The translations under genes were made by a program, and so were the position numbers. This document shows positions 1 through 8,774 of a stretch of DNA of 64,000 bases, piece after piece. Under the pieces are notes generated by a model that saw nothing but the letters and a program-made list of their open reading frames with translations, had not been told where the DNA came from and ran no database searches. The stretch spans positions 1,141,501 through 1,205,500 of the forward strand of contig NZ_CP031395.1 in NCBI RefSeq assembly GCF_004328645.1, read 5' to 3'. The stretch's first letter is position 1, and the number at the start of each line of letters is the position of its first letter. This stretch comes from Hylemonella gracilis (GTDB taxonomy: Bacteria > Pseudomonadota > Gammaproteobacteria > Burkholderiales > Burkholderiaceae_C).

Positions 1-1794
1 GATCAGGGCGGTGAGCGAGAGCTGCTCGCCTGCGTAGAGCGGCAGGTCGTCCAGCTTGCGCAGCCGCCAGGCACTGGTGTTCGCGCTTGCTTCGCCTTTT
101 GCGGACTTGCTCGTGCCAGCCTTGCCCTGGGTCTCCACCCCCAACCACTCATCACCGACCGCGAAACCCGCCTGCTCGGCCGCGCCACCGCGCAGCACGG
201 TCTTGATCTGCACGGCGCCGTTGTTTTCCGTCACGCGCAGGCCCAGGCGCTGCGCCAGTTGGGCTGGATCATCGTGGATGGCGATGCCTTGTCCTTGTAG
301 CAGGTCCCGCAAGGGCAGTTCGCGGGTGCCGTGGACCCATTGCTGGAATTCCTTTTTCCAGCTCTGGCCGCTGAGTTCCTGCAGCACGGCCAGCACATCG
401 GCCTCGGCCATCGGGCCGGCCTTGCAGCGGTGCCACAGCGCGCGCATCACGTCATCCAGTGACTGCTTGTGCCCGGTCTCGGCGCGCAGTGTGAGGTCGA
501 TGCACAGAGCCACCAGCGCGCCCTTGCCGTAATAGCTGACCGTGGCGTTGGGCGTGTTCTCGTCCACGCGGTAGTACTTGACCCAGGCGTCCAGGCTGGC
601 CTGGGCCACGGTCTGCACCAGGCGCCCCGGCGTCTGCAGCAACTGGTTGATGTTCTTGTTGAGCAGGCGCAGGTAGGTGCTGTCGTCGATCAGACCGGCG
701 CGGCGCAGCAGCAGGTCGTCGTAGTAGCTGGTGAAGCCTTCGAAGAACCAGAGCAGCTCCGTGTAGTTTTCCCGTGTGTAGTCGTAGCGCGCGAACTCGG
801 TGGGGCGCAGGCGCTTGACGTTCCAGCTGTGGAAGTACTCGTGGCTGATCAGGCCGAGCAAGGTGGTGTAACCCTCGCCCGGCTTCTGGCCCAGGCGCGG
901 CAGGTCACGTCGGCCGCAGATCAGTGCGGTGCTGTTGCGGTGTTCCAGGCCACCGTAGTTGTCGTCGGTGGCGTTGAGCATGAAGACATAGTTCTGGAAC
1001 GGGGGCGCTTGCACTGTGCCGCCGGCGCGGCCCTGGGCGTGCCAGAAGCGGATTTCCGTCTCGCAGATGCGTTGCGCGTCGGCCAGCAGGCGTGCGCCGT
1101 CGAAGCTGGGCGGCGCACCCGCGACGATGAAACGATGCGGCACGCCGCAGGCTTTGAAGTCGCCGCGCCAGAACGTGCCCATCTCCACCGGGCTGTCCGC
1201 CAACTCGTCGTAATCGGCGGCGCGGTAGCTGCCCCAGCCTTGTTTGTCCACCGCCAGCGGTGTCAGGCCCGTGGCGACTTGCCAAGGTCCCATCGCTTCC
1301 TTGTCGGCGCCTGAAGGGCGAGACACCACGAGCCCATGCGGCTGGTCTTCGTGTCCTTCCACGCGCAGGCACAGGCTGGTGGCGTTGAAAAATCCCCGCT
1401 GCATGTCCAGCCAGGCGGTGCGCACGGAATTGTCGTAAGCGTAGACGCGGTAGCTCAGCAGCAGCGGCTGCGCCGGGTCACAGGCGATCGACCAACTGCA
1501 CTTGTCCAACTGCCGTGGTGCCAGTGTTTTCTTGCCCTGCCGCGCCGTGAGTTCCTGCAGGTGCTTGGCGAATTCGCGCAGCAGGTAGCTGCCCGGAATC
1601 CAGACCGGCAGGCTGACGCGCTGCTGCGCCGCAGGCTCGGCGATGCTCAGCGTGACGCGGTAGAGGTGGGCGCGCGGGTCCTCCAGCTCGACCTGGAAGG
1701 CCACGGCCGCTTGGGACGGCGTGGCGGTGGTCCGAGTGCGGGGCTGGCGGGCAGTGTGGGAGGAACGGGCCATGGGGTCGGGACGGGAAGGCAT
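1..1794 (-). CDS. M61 family metallopeptidase with PDZ domain (partial, C-terminus beyond left edge)
   Basis: Reading the minus strand gives an open frame from 1794 to the window edge with no stop. It has an N-terminal beta-rich region, then the zinc motif HEYFHSWNVKR at about residues 318-328 and the family-typical ELLWFFEGFTSYYDD stretch. A PDZ-like segment near the cut end contains VLRGGAAEQAGFAVGDEW. This is the glycyl aminopeptidase/PDZ arrangement of family M61. No signal peptide is evident, so a cytoplasmic location is inferred. An in-frame ATG at 1773 is an alternative start; neither has a convincing ribosome site. The last part of the PDZ domain is missing only because the window ends. 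Confidence 0.88.
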   Translation of the reverse strand, partial: MPSRPDPMARSSHTARQPRTRTTATPSQAAVAFQVELEDPRAHLYRVTLSIAEPAAQQRVSLPVWIPGSYLLREFAKHLQELTARQGKKTLAPRQLDKCSWSIACDPAQPLLLSYRVYAYDNSVRTAWLDMQRGFFNATSLCLRVEGHEDQPHGLVVSRPSGADKEAMGPWQVATGLTPLAVDKQGWGSYRAADYDELADSPVEMGTFWRGDFKACGVPHRFIVAGAPPSFDGARLLADAQRICETEIRFWHAQGRAGGTVQAPPFQNYVFMLNATDDNYGGLEHRNSTALICGRRDLPRLGQKPGEGYTTLLGLISHEYFHSWNVKRLRPTEFARYDYTRENYTELLWFFEGFTSYYDDLLLRRAGLIDDSTYLRLLNKNINQLLQTPGRLVQTVAQASLDAWVKYYRVDENTPNATVSYYGKGALVALCIDLTLRAETGHKQSLDDVMRALWHRCKAGPMAEADVLAVLQELSGQSWKKEFQQWVHGTRELPLRDLLQGQGIAIHDDPAQLAQRLGLRVTENNGAVQIKTVLRGGAAEQAGFAVGDEWLGVETQGKAGTSKSAKGEASANTSAWRLRKLDDLPLYAGEQLSLTALI

Positions 1795-1866
1795 GCGCCT
1801 GGGGAGGGCGTGGCGATAAAAATGCCGAGATCTGCTGGACGGCGGGTTCAGGCGGCGCGAAGTGGT

Positions 1867-2745
1867 TTATTTCTTTGCCGCGACGCTGGCGAATTGCTGT
1901 TCGATCTGGCGCGCACTCAGCGCGCCGGGCGCACGCACATCGTTGGCGAAGAACAGCGTGGGCGTGCCCTGGATGCGGTGCTTGCGGCCGAATTCCAGGT
2001 TACGCGCCAGCGCGTCCAGCGTGCGTTGCGAGCAGTTGGCTTGCGCGGCCGGGGGCGTGCCCTTGAGCATCCAGTCCTGCCAAGTGCGGGCACGCTGATC
2101 CGAGGCGGTGCACCAGACAGCCTGCGCCTTCTCAGTGGACTGCTGACCCAACACGGGGTAGAGGAAGACGTGGATGGTGACGTTGTCGATGTCGGCCAGC
2201 TCACGCTCCAGCCTGCGGCAGTAGCCGCATTCCGGGTCGGAGAACACCGCGAGCTGGCGTTCGCCCTTGCCGTGGCGGATGGTGAAGGCGTCATCGAAAG
2301 GCAGATCCTGGTAACGCACCGCCGACAATTGCTCCGTGCGCTCCTCGGTCAGGTTGCGCTGACTTTGCAGGTCGATGATCTGTCCCTGGATCAGGTGCTG
2401 CCCCTGAGCATCGGTGTAGAAGATGTCTTGTCCCACGCGGATCTCGTACAGACTGGTGCCGCCCGCCAGTGGCAAGGCGCGCACCTCGTCGATGGCGGGC
2501 ATCTTCGGCAGGCGCGCGCTCAGGTTCTTGCGGATGGTCGCGGCGGTGGCGGGTTCCTGCGCGGTTTTGGCCGCAGGTGCCTTGGACTGGGCCTGCGCGG
2601 GCTGCGGCGGAGTCAGGCCCAGTACCAGAGCGAGCGCCAGGCCGGAGAGGGCCGCGAGCAGCGGAGGGGCACCGCGAACTGCGCGCGAAGAAAAGGACGG
2701 TGTCATCGTGGGGCTTGCTTTCATGCGTGTGTTGTCGCGCGCCAT
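1867..2745 (-). CDS. dsbC: Thiol:disulfide interchange protein DsbC
   Basis: Periplasmic disulfide isomerase of the DsbC/DsbG type. The sequence shows an N-terminal hydrophobic export signal ending near PAQAQ, a dimerisation-type region, then a thioredoxin-like domain with the active-site motif CGYC preceded by SDPE. The C-terminal half carries a further cysteine pair (WCTAS and ANCSQ), as in DsbC. Length 292 residues is longer than E. coli DsbC, mostly in the signal and linker. The ATG at 2745 directly follows the UbiH stop, suggesting translational coupling; ATGs at 2724 and 2706 are alternatives that would give a more normal signal peptide. Confidence 0.9.
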   Translation of the reverse strand: MARDNTRMKASPTMTPSFSSRAVRGAPPLLAALSGLALALVLGLTPPQPAQAQSKAPAAKTAQEPATAATIRKNLSARLPKMPAIDEVRALPLAGGTSLYEIRVGQDIFYTDAQGQHLIQGQIIDLQSQRNLTEERTEQLSAVRYQDLPFDDAFTIRHGKGERQLAVFSDPECGYCRRLERELADIDNVTIHVFLYPVLGQQSTEKAQAVWCTASDQRARTWQDWMLKGTPPAAQANCSQRTLDALARNLEFGRKHRIQGTPTLFFANDVRAPGALSARQIEQQFASVAAKK

Positions 2746-3915
2746 TCAGGCGCCCATGGCCTGGCGGGCCAGCCAGTGCTTGAGCCAGCCGCTGTGTTCC
2801 ACCCCGCGCAGGCCCCAGGCACGCAAGCGGTTCCAGAACGGGCCTTCGCGGGTGTAGAGGCGTTGCAGCGCGTCCATGCCCAGGTCCAGCGGCAGCATGT
2901 CGGCCTTGCGGGCACGTTCATAGCGGCGCAGCAGTTTGGGGTCGGCCACGCCGCGCCAGTCCTCGCGCTCGCGCAGCACGCGGGCCAGCTCGGCCACGTC
3001 GGCCAGGCCCAGGTTCAGGCCTTGGCCCGCGAGCGGGTGCACGGCGTGCGCGGCGTCGCCCGCCAGCACCCAGGCCCCCTGGGCGGCGTTGCCGGCCCAA
3101 TGCCGGGCCTGGGCCCGCACCAGGGGCCAGGCCCGGCGTTCGCTCACGAGCTGCATCGTGCCCAGTGCCTGGCCGCAGGCCGTGGCCAAGGCTTCGGCAT
3201 AGGCCTCGGGGGCCAGGTCCTGCAAGAACGCGGCACGTTGGGGCGAGACGGACCAGACCACGGCCACGGTGTCGCCTTGCGGCCCGCCCAGCGGCAGCAG
3301 GGCCAGCACCTCACCGGCCGTTTCGTCGCGCAGAAACCATTGCCGCGCCACCTGGCCATGCGGTCGTTCGCAGCGCACGCGGGCGGCCAGCGCATGTTGG
3401 CCATACGGCGCCGAGTCGTAGTCGACGCCCAGGGCGGCGCGCGTGGCGCTGGCGCGGCCCTCGCAGATCACGGTGAGCGGTGCCTTGGCTTCCTGGCCAG
3501 GCGCCACTCGCTCGATCTGCGGCTGGTAGCGCAGCGCCGTGGCCAGGCCGTCTTCGAGCACGGTGGCGTCGACGATCCAGTTCAGCGCGGGCGCGCCCTG
3601 CAGGTCTCGCCGATTCGGGCCGTGCAGGGCCGCGCTGAAGTTCAGCTCGCTGCCTTCGTCGCCATGCACCTGCATGGCCAGTACGGGCGTGGCCAGCGTA
3701 TCGTCCTCGGGCCAGGCGCGGATGCTCTCGAGCAGCGCACGCGAGGCGGGAGTGAGGGCGTAGGCCCGGATGTCGGCCTGCCCGCCCGGTGGCAGGGGCG
3801 GCGCGGCGCTCAGGCCCACGCGCAGCTTTTCACGCGCGAGCAACAGGGCCAGGCTGCGGCCGACGATGCCGTCACCGCTGATGAAGATGTCCAGGGCTGA
3901 GGAGGGGGATGCCAT
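2746..3915 (-). CDS. UbiH/UbiF-family FAD-dependent hydroxylase
   Basis: FAD-dependent aromatic hydroxylase of the ubiquinone-biosynthesis family. The N-terminus has a dinucleotide-binding fold (ISGDGIVGRSLALLL) and the C-terminal half has the FAD motif GDAAHAVHPLAGQGLNLG that defines this family. The start at 3915 puts the Rossmann motif right after the initiator; an upstream ATG at 3966 would add an unlikely leader and run towards the divergent MOSC gene. The gene ends exactly where dsbC starts, so the two are probably co-transcribed. Which ring position it hydroxylates (UbiH, UbiF or UbiI type) cannot be told from sequence alone. Confidence 0.86.
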   Translation of the reverse strand: MASPSSALDIFISGDGIVGRSLALLLAREKLRVGLSAAPPLPPGGQADIRAYALTPASRALLESIRAWPEDDTLATPVLAMQVHGDEGSELNFSAALHGPNRRDLQGAPALNWIVDATVLEDGLATALRYQPQIERVAPGQEAKAPLTVICEGRASATRAALGVDYDSAPYGQHALAARVRCERPHGQVARQWFLRDETAGEVLALLPLGGPQGDTVAVVWSVSPQRAAFLQDLAPEAYAEALATACGQALGTMQLVSERRAWPLVRAQARHWAGNAAQGAWVLAGDAAHAVHPLAGQGLNLGLADVAELARVLREREDWRGVADPKLLRRYERARKADMLPLDLGMDALQRLYTREGPFWNRLRAWGLRGVEHSGWLKHWLARQAMGA

Positions 3916-3974
3916 AGCTGAGGGGCATTGTAGAAGCCGGGCCCGACCCCAGACGGCAAGGCACAATCAATCCC

Positions 3975-4865
3975 ATGCAAACCTCCGATGTCACGGGGCG
4001 GATTTCCAGCCTCCATGTGTACCCCGTCAAATCCTGCGCGGGCCTGGCCTTGCCCGAGGCGCTGCTGACCGAAACCGGCCTGGACCTGGACCGGGCCTGG
4101 ATGGTCGTGGACGAGGCGGGTGAATTCCTCACCCAGCGTGAGCTGCCGCGCATGGCCCTGATCCAGACCGCCTTCAAGGGCGATGTGATGGGCGGCGGCG
4201 GTGAACTGCTGCTGCGCGCGCCCGGCATGCTGGCCTTGCACCTGCGCGTGGACACGGTGGAAGCACCCACCCGCGTGCGGGTCTGGCAGGACGAGGTGGC
4301 GGCCTACGACATGGGCGATCTGGCCGCGCAGTGGTTCTCGGACTTCCTGGCACCCGGTGGCTCGGGCCGCCCTTACCGCCTGGCGCGTTTCGATCCCGAG
4401 CACCGCCGGCTGTCCAGCCTGAAATGGACGGGCGGCGTGGAGGCGCCCAACCAGTTCTCCGACGGGTACCCGCTCCTGGTCGTGAGCCAGTCGGCGCTGG
4501 ACGATCTGAATGCCCGCCTGCAGGCCGCTGGCCAGCCGCTGGTGGACATCCGACGCTTTCGCCCCAACCTCGTCATCGACGGCTGGGAGGCCCACGACGA
4601 AGACCGCGTGGGGCCCATCACCATCGAGACGGACGAGGGCGAGGTGCAGCTCACCCCGGTCAAGCCCTGCTCGCGCTGCCCCATTCCTAACATCGATCCG
4701 GACACGGCGCAAAGCCATCCCTCGGTCAGCGACACCTTGCAGGCCTACCGGCAGGACGCGCGCCTGAACGGCGCCATCACCTTTGGTATGAACGCCATCG
4801 TGACCGGCGGCGTGGACCGCCTGCTCAAGGTGGGGCAGGGAGTGCGGGCGGACTACGCGTTCTGA
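3975..4865 (+). CDS. MOSC domain-containing protein (YcbX-like)
   Basis: The protein has an N-terminal beta-barrel MOSC domain (ISSLHVYPVKSCAGL) followed by a C-terminal MOSC domain with the cysteine-rich segment PVKPCSRCPIPNIDP. These are the hallmarks of YcbX/mARC-type proteins that bind the molybdenum cofactor and reduce N-hydroxylated compounds. There is no C-terminal 2Fe-2S ferredoxin domain of the kind present in E. coli YcbX, so an electron donor would have to come from elsewhere. It is divergent from the UbiH-type gene with about 60 bp between the two starts. Length 296 residues is typical of the short form. Confidence 0.88.
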   Translation: MQTSDVTGRISSLHVYPVKSCAGLALPEALLTETGLDLDRAWMVVDEAGEFLTQRELPRMALIQTAFKGDVMGGGGELLLRAPGMLALHLRVDTVEAPTRVRVWQDEVAAYDMGDLAAQWFSDFLAPGGSGRPYRLARFDPEHRRLSSLKWTGGVEAPNQFSDGYPLLVVSQSALDDLNARLQAAGQPLVDIRRFRPNLVIDGWEAHDEDRVGPITIETDEGEVQLTPVKPCSRCPIPNIDPDTAQSHPSVSDTLQAYRQDARLNGAITFGMNAIVTGGVDRLLKVGQGVRADYAF

Positions 4866-4884
4866 GGTGACGTGCCCGTTCAGC

Positions 4885-5712
4885 TCAGTGTAGGGCTGGG
4901 CTCGCCGTCGCGACTTCGACCAGCCAGTTCGCGATGGCCTCGCGCGCCACGGTCGGCGCCTGGGCGTGGCTGGCTGCGGGTTGCAGCAGTCGCGTCAGTG
5001 CTTGCGGGCTCAGCAGGGCATACAAGCGCGGATTGACCCGCTGCAGTGCCGGGTAGTCCCCGGTGGGCGCGATGTAGAGCACCGGCATCCGCGCCGGCAG
5101 GGCCCGCAGCGCGCGCTCCTGGTTCATCACGCCCTGTGGGTCGAACCAGGCCCAATAGATTTCGGCGCGCGTGCGCACCGTGCTCTTGCCCTTGCTGCCC
5201 TCGTAGTCGGCGAATGCGTCGATCTCCGCGCCGCGTCCCGCCTCGACCGAGGCCCTGGCACGTGCCCGTTCGACGCCGATTTGCTCCTCGTAGGCGACAC
5301 TCCCGACGTTGCCGCCCGGCGCAACGGCCACCACACCGGTCAGCAGCGGCAGGCGCGCGCCCAGATGCAGGGCGTACAGACCGCCCTGGCTGTGCCCCAC
5401 CAGGAAGAGGCGTGTCGCGCCGTCGCCCTGCAGCCCGACCCAGGCCTGCGCCACTTCGGCTTGCGCTTCGTCGGGGCTGGCGTCGTAATTCCGCCGGCCC
5501 GACCAGGGCATTTCGAGGTTGCGCACGAGGAAGCCGCGCGCCTGCAGATGGGCGGCCAATTCCCCGACCAGACGGTCCGGGCGCCCGCCCTTGCCGTGCA
5601 TCACGACCACACCGATCTGCGCAGGCGTGACGTCCTGCGCACGGACGTTCATAGGCCCGAGCCACAGCCCCAGACAAAGGCTTCCAGCCAGCCAGACGCG
5701 GCCGGGTTTCAT
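4885..5712 (-). CDS. Exported alpha/beta-hydrolase
   Basis: Alpha/beta-hydrolase fold protein with the nucleophile elbow GHSQGG and an early VVMHGKGG strand-turn typical of the oxyanion region. The first 25 or so residues form a signal peptide (MKPGRVWLAGSLCLGLWLG), so the enzyme is probably periplasmic. The start at 5712 is chosen because AGGAG lies eight bases upstream; an upstream ATG at 5778 would add a charged leader before the signal. A histidine near the C-terminus (PAASHAQAP) could complete the triad. Substrate unknown. It is convergent with the MOSC gene. Confidence 0.78.
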   Translation of the reverse strand: MKPGRVWLAGSLCLGLWLGPMNVRAQDVTPAQIGVVVMHGKGGRPDRLVGELAAHLQARGFLVRNLEMPWSGRRNYDASPDEAQAEVAQAWVGLQGDGATRLFLVGHSQGGLYALHLGARLPLLTGVVAVAPGGNVGSVAYEEQIGVERARARASVEAGRGAEIDAFADYEGSKGKSTVRTRAEIYWAWFDPQGVMNQERALRALPARMPVLYIAPTGDYPALQRVNPRLYALLSPQALTRLLQPAASHAQAPTVAREAIANWLVEVATASPALH

Positions 5713-5981
5713 CGCCTTGCTCCTGAACCGTGCTTGTTCTGCTTCATGACGTCTCTGCCTGATGGAAGACGCCAGCATAGGGCAACAACCGGACGCGCCG
5801 CAAACCGGCCGACTTATCCAGCGTCTCCGTGGCTAAAGCTGTGGACAAGTGCATGAACAAGTCGCGCGGACCGCGCCCCTGCTGGCTTGCCATTGGGCTG
5901 CCTGTTTGACGGGCATGGACTGCGAGACCGGACGGCGAAAACCGCCCCCTTTAAAATACCGCCCCTCAAGCAAGGAACACC

Positions 5982-7073
5982 ATGAGTCTCAAGTGCGGCA
6001 TCGTCGGCCTGCCCAACGTCGGCAAATCCACCCTCTTCAATGCACTGACCAAGGCGGGCATCGCCGCTGAAAACTACCCCTTCTGCACCATCGAGCCCAA
6101 TGTGGGCGTGGTCGAGGTGCCGGACCCGCGCCTGAAGCAACTGGCCGAGATCGTCCAGCCCGAGCGCATCGTGCCGGCCATCGTGGAGTTCGTGGACATC
6201 GCGGGCCTGGTGGCCGGGGCCAGCACGGGCGAGGGCCTGGGCAACAAATTCCTCGCTCACATCCGCGAGACCGATGCCATCGTCAACGTGGTGCGCTGCT
6301 TTTCCGACGACAACGTGATCCACGTGGCTGGCAAGGTGGACCCGATCGCCGACATCGAGGTGATCCAGACCGAACTCTGCCTGGCCGACCTGGGTGCGGT
6401 CGAGAAGGCGCTGCACCGCGTGACCAAGACAGCGCGTTCCGGCGACAAGGAATCGATCAAGCTGGTGGCCATCCTGGAGAAATGCCAGGCCGCGCTGGAC
6501 CAGGGCAAGCCCGTGCGCACGGTGGACTTCAGCAAGGAAGAGCTGCCCCTGCTCAAGCAGTTCTTCTTCATCACGGCCAAGCCTGCCATGTTCGTCGGCA
6601 ACGTCAGCGAAGACGGTTTCGAGAACAACCCCTACCTCGATCGCCTCAAGGAATACGCCGCCACGCAGAACGCGCCCGTGGTGGCCATCTGCGCCAAGAT
6701 CGAGGCCGAGCTGTCCGAGATGGACGACGCCGACCGCCTGGAATTCCTCCAGGAGCTGGGCCAGGAAGAGCCCGGCCTGAACCGCCTAATCCGCGCGGCC
6801 TACAAGCTGCTGGGCCTGCAGACCTACTTCACGGCCGGCGTCAAGGAAGTGCGCGCCTGGACCATCCACGTCGGCGACACCGGGCCGCAGGCGGCCGGTG
6901 TGATCCACACCGATTTCGAGAAGGGCTACATCCGCGCCCAGACCATCGCCTTCGACGACTTCATCGCCCACAAAGGCGAGCAGGGCGCCAAGGACGCGGG
7001 CAAGATGCGCGCCGAAGGCAAGGAGTACGTCGTCAAGGATGGCGACGTGATGAACTTCTTGTTCAGTTCCTGA
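5982..7073 (+). CDS. ychF: Redox-regulated ATPase YchF (Obg-like)
   Basis: Obg-family P-loop protein that prefers ATP. Seen in sequence: the G1 loop [14 protein letters not shown] at the N-terminus, [10 protein letters not shown] (G3), the NVSEDGF substitution in place of the usual NKxD G4 motif that marks YchF, and a C-terminal TGS domain ending in [13 protein letters not shown]. The full length of 363 residues equals that of E. coli YchF. AAGGA stands ahead of the ATG. It probably acts on the ribosome and in stress response, as known for the family. It is followed by a strong hairpin. Confidence 0.96.
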   Translation: MSLKCGIVGLPNVGKSTLFNALTKAGIAAENYPFCTIEPNVGVVEVPDPRLKQLAEIVQPERIVPAIVEFVDIAGLVAGASTGEGLGNKFLAHIRETDAIVNVVRCFSDDNVIHVAGKVDPIADIEVIQTELCLADLGAVEKALHRVTKTARSGDKESIKLVAILEKCQAALDQGKPVRTVDFSKEELPLLKQFFFITAKPAMFVGNVSEDGFENNPYLDRLKEYAATQNAPVVAICAKIEAELSEMDDADRLEFLQELGQEEPGLNRLIRAAYKLLGLQTYFTAGVKEVRAWTIHVGDTGPQAAGVIHTDFEKGYIRAQTIAFDDFIAHKGEQGAKDAGKMRAEGKEYVVKDGDVMNFLFSS

Positions 7074-7074
7074 A

Positions 7075-7109
7075 CTGAGGCAGCAGGCCAAGGGCCTGCT
7101 GTCACTCAG
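7075..7109 (+). terminator. Hairpin terminator after ychF
   Basis: A perfect 9-bp inverted repeat CAGCAGGCC / GGCCTGCTG with a 3-base AAG loop (7081-7101) begins a few bases after the ychF stop. Outer CTGAG/CTCAG arms extend it. No T-tract follows, so it could be a Rho-assisted or weak intrinsic terminator. Confidence 0.6.
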
Positions 7110-7203
7110 CAAGGCGTAGAACTTCCACGCGACCGAGGACGCTTGAGTTCCTCACGGGCGATGAGCCGATCCGCGATGTTTCTAAGGGATGCGAGGTGTC
7201 CGT

Positions 7204-7887
7204 ATGAAGCGCTTGTGCGAAAAGTTGCGGCGCCCTGCCATTTGGTCCGGGCAAATGTTGCGACACCCAGCATTTTGGTTTTTGCTCGCGGCCCTGGGCA
7301 TCGGCTTGATGTACCTGAAGTGGGAGAAGCACGAGCACATCCCCGAATGGATTCAAGCCGGTGGCTCGGTGTTGGCCATCATCGGTGCTTTCTGGATTGG
7401 AGATGCCACCAGGCGCGCGGAGCAGTTGGAGAAGAGCCAAGCCATAGGAGCCGTAGTTCAGGCAGCGCAGGACTTTTCGGCGCAGATACGGAAGGTGATC
7501 CAGCAATCAGATGCTGAGACTGGTGTGGATGCCAACATTCACAACATCTATCACCGGCAAGTGACCAATGCACTCGCAGATGCGCTGTCGAACATTCCTA
7601 TGCATGAACTGCGATCATCTGAAGCGGTACAGGCAGTGCTGTATCTGCACGTGCAATTTGCGCATTTCTTGCCTAAGGTGATTGAGGACTTCATCGCGGA
7701 GCCACACAACCATCCAGAATTTAAAAAACAATGGGCTGCTTACGATGACCTGGCTATGCCAGAGCGTTTGCAGAAACAGAAAAAACTGAGAGAAGACCAG
7801 TTTCAATTGCTGGACAGCAATTTGTCGCGGCGTCTGGATAACATCGACAGGAAATGCAGTGAGTGTCTGCGTGCGCTTAAGGTTTAG
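7204..7887 (+). CDS. Hypothetical membrane-anchored protein
   Basis: Not recognised. The predicted protein has two short hydrophobic segments near the N-terminus (FWFLLAALGIGLMYL and AGGSVLAIIGAFWIG) and then a soluble, charged, helical domain of about 160 residues ending with C-S-E-C close to the C-terminus. The ATG at 7204 has GAGG seven bases upstream, better than the in-frame ATG at 7189. Base composition is visibly less GC-rich than the flanking genes, with many A/T third positions, which suggests more recent acquisition. It sits alone between ychF and a second small membrane protein. Confidence 0.7.
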   Translation: MKRLCEKLRRPAIWSGQMLRHPAFWFLLAALGIGLMYLKWEKHEHIPEWIQAGGSVLAIIGAFWIGDATRRAEQLEKSQAIGAVVQAAQDFSAQIRKVIQQSDAETGVDANIHNIYHRQVTNALADALSNIPMHELRSSEAVQAVLYLHVQFAHFLPKVIEDFIAEPHNHPEFKKQWAAYDDLAMPERLQKQKKLREDQFQLLDSNLSRRLDNIDRKCSECLRALKV

Positions 7888-7888
7888 G

Positions 7889-7911
7889 CCGACGCTGTGA
7901 CACAGCGTCGG
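7889..7911 (+). terminator. Hairpin after the hypothetical gene
   Basis: An 11-bp perfect inverted repeat (CCGACGCTGTG, one A, CACAGCGTCGG) starts two bases after the stop codon at 7887. No T-tract follows. The rest of the gap to 8088 shows nothing else I can support. Confidence 0.55.
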
Positions 7912-8088
7912 GCCGTGAGCCAGAGGGGACTGATGATGGCCTTAATTTGTGAGGTCTGGTCGTGACCTGCAAACAGATCGTGCAGACGGCATGCCTGGCT
8001 CCGTGACGCGCAATCCAACATTGCTCGCGTTAGAGGGCGATTCGGCATGCGCTACGCTCTCGCTCCCTTACACCTCACGGAGCCCCTC

Positions 8089-8682
8089 TTGAAGCTAAAG
8101 ATGGCGAAGAACTCGCTGTTCGCAATCCTGTTGCGCTCGCCTTGGTGGATCAGCCTGCTGATCGGTGTCCTGCTGGGCTTGATCAGCTTTGCCTTGCTGC
8201 CGGACGAAGTCCGCGTCGTCGGTGCGCTGTCGGGCTTGCCCTTCGTCGTGATCGCGGTCATGGCGGCGATCCGTCAATGGGGCCGACCCAGCGCCGCACG
8301 CGTGGCGCAAACCCACGACGCCGTCGCGGCGATGTCCTGGCCGGCTTTCGCCGATCTGCTGGCACAGGCCTTCCAACGCCAAGGCCACACGGTGCAACGC
8401 GGCAAGACGGAAGACTTCGACTTTGTGTTGGAACGCCAGGGGCGACGCACCCTGGTCAGCGCGCGCCGCTGGAAGTCAGCGCGCACCGGCGTTGAAAGCC
8501 TGCGTGCGCTGCAGGCCGCACGCGAGGCCAGCGAGGCCGAACAAGCGCTGTACATCGCGCTGGCTCCGCTCAGCGAGCAGGCCCAGCCCTATGCCGCGGC
8601 GCAAAAGATCGAGGTCTGGCACGCCGAGGAGCTGGCCCTGGCGCTGCGCGATTTGCCGATGGGTAAGGCGGCGGGTCGGTAG
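8089..8682 (+). CDS. Membrane protein with Mrr-like restriction-endonuclease-fold domain
   Basis: The N-terminus has two hydrophobic helices (around residues 8-30 and 35-50). The remaining 140 residues look like an Mrr_cat/restriction-endonuclease-like fold: MSWPAFADLLAQAFQRQGHTV, then TEDFDFVLERQGRRTLVSARRWK, and an ALYIALAPLSEQAQ strand. The usual catalytic Q-x-K of this fold appears replaced (VSARRWK), so nuclease activity is doubtful. I chose TTG at 8089 because GGAG lies six bases ahead of it; the ATG at 8101 and an upstream ATG at 8047 are alternatives. Similar proteins are annotated as restriction endonuclease family in related genomes; a defence role is not shown here. Confidence 0.68.
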   Translation: MKLKMAKNSLFAILLRSPWWISLLIGVLLGLISFALLPDEVRVVGALSGLPFVVIAVMAAIRQWGRPSAARVAQTHDAVAAMSWPAFADLLAQAFQRQGHTVQRGKTEDFDFVLERQGRRTLVSARRWKSARTGVESLRALQAAREASEAEQALYIALAPLSEQAQPYAAAQKIEVWHAEELALALRDLPMGKAAGR

Positions 8683-8774
8683 CTCTGGCGAAGTTCAGCC
8701 CAGCATGAGTTGAGTGGCTGCTCCGGCAGGCGATGGCGCGTTCCCCACCCATCGATGCCGTTCGACTCAGTGTC

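Noticed and set aside
1336..3900. A very long open frame on the plus strand opposite the M61, dsbC and ubiH genes
   Set aside because: It is antisense to three conserved genes and has biased, repeat-like composition; in GC-rich DNA such shadow frames are expected.
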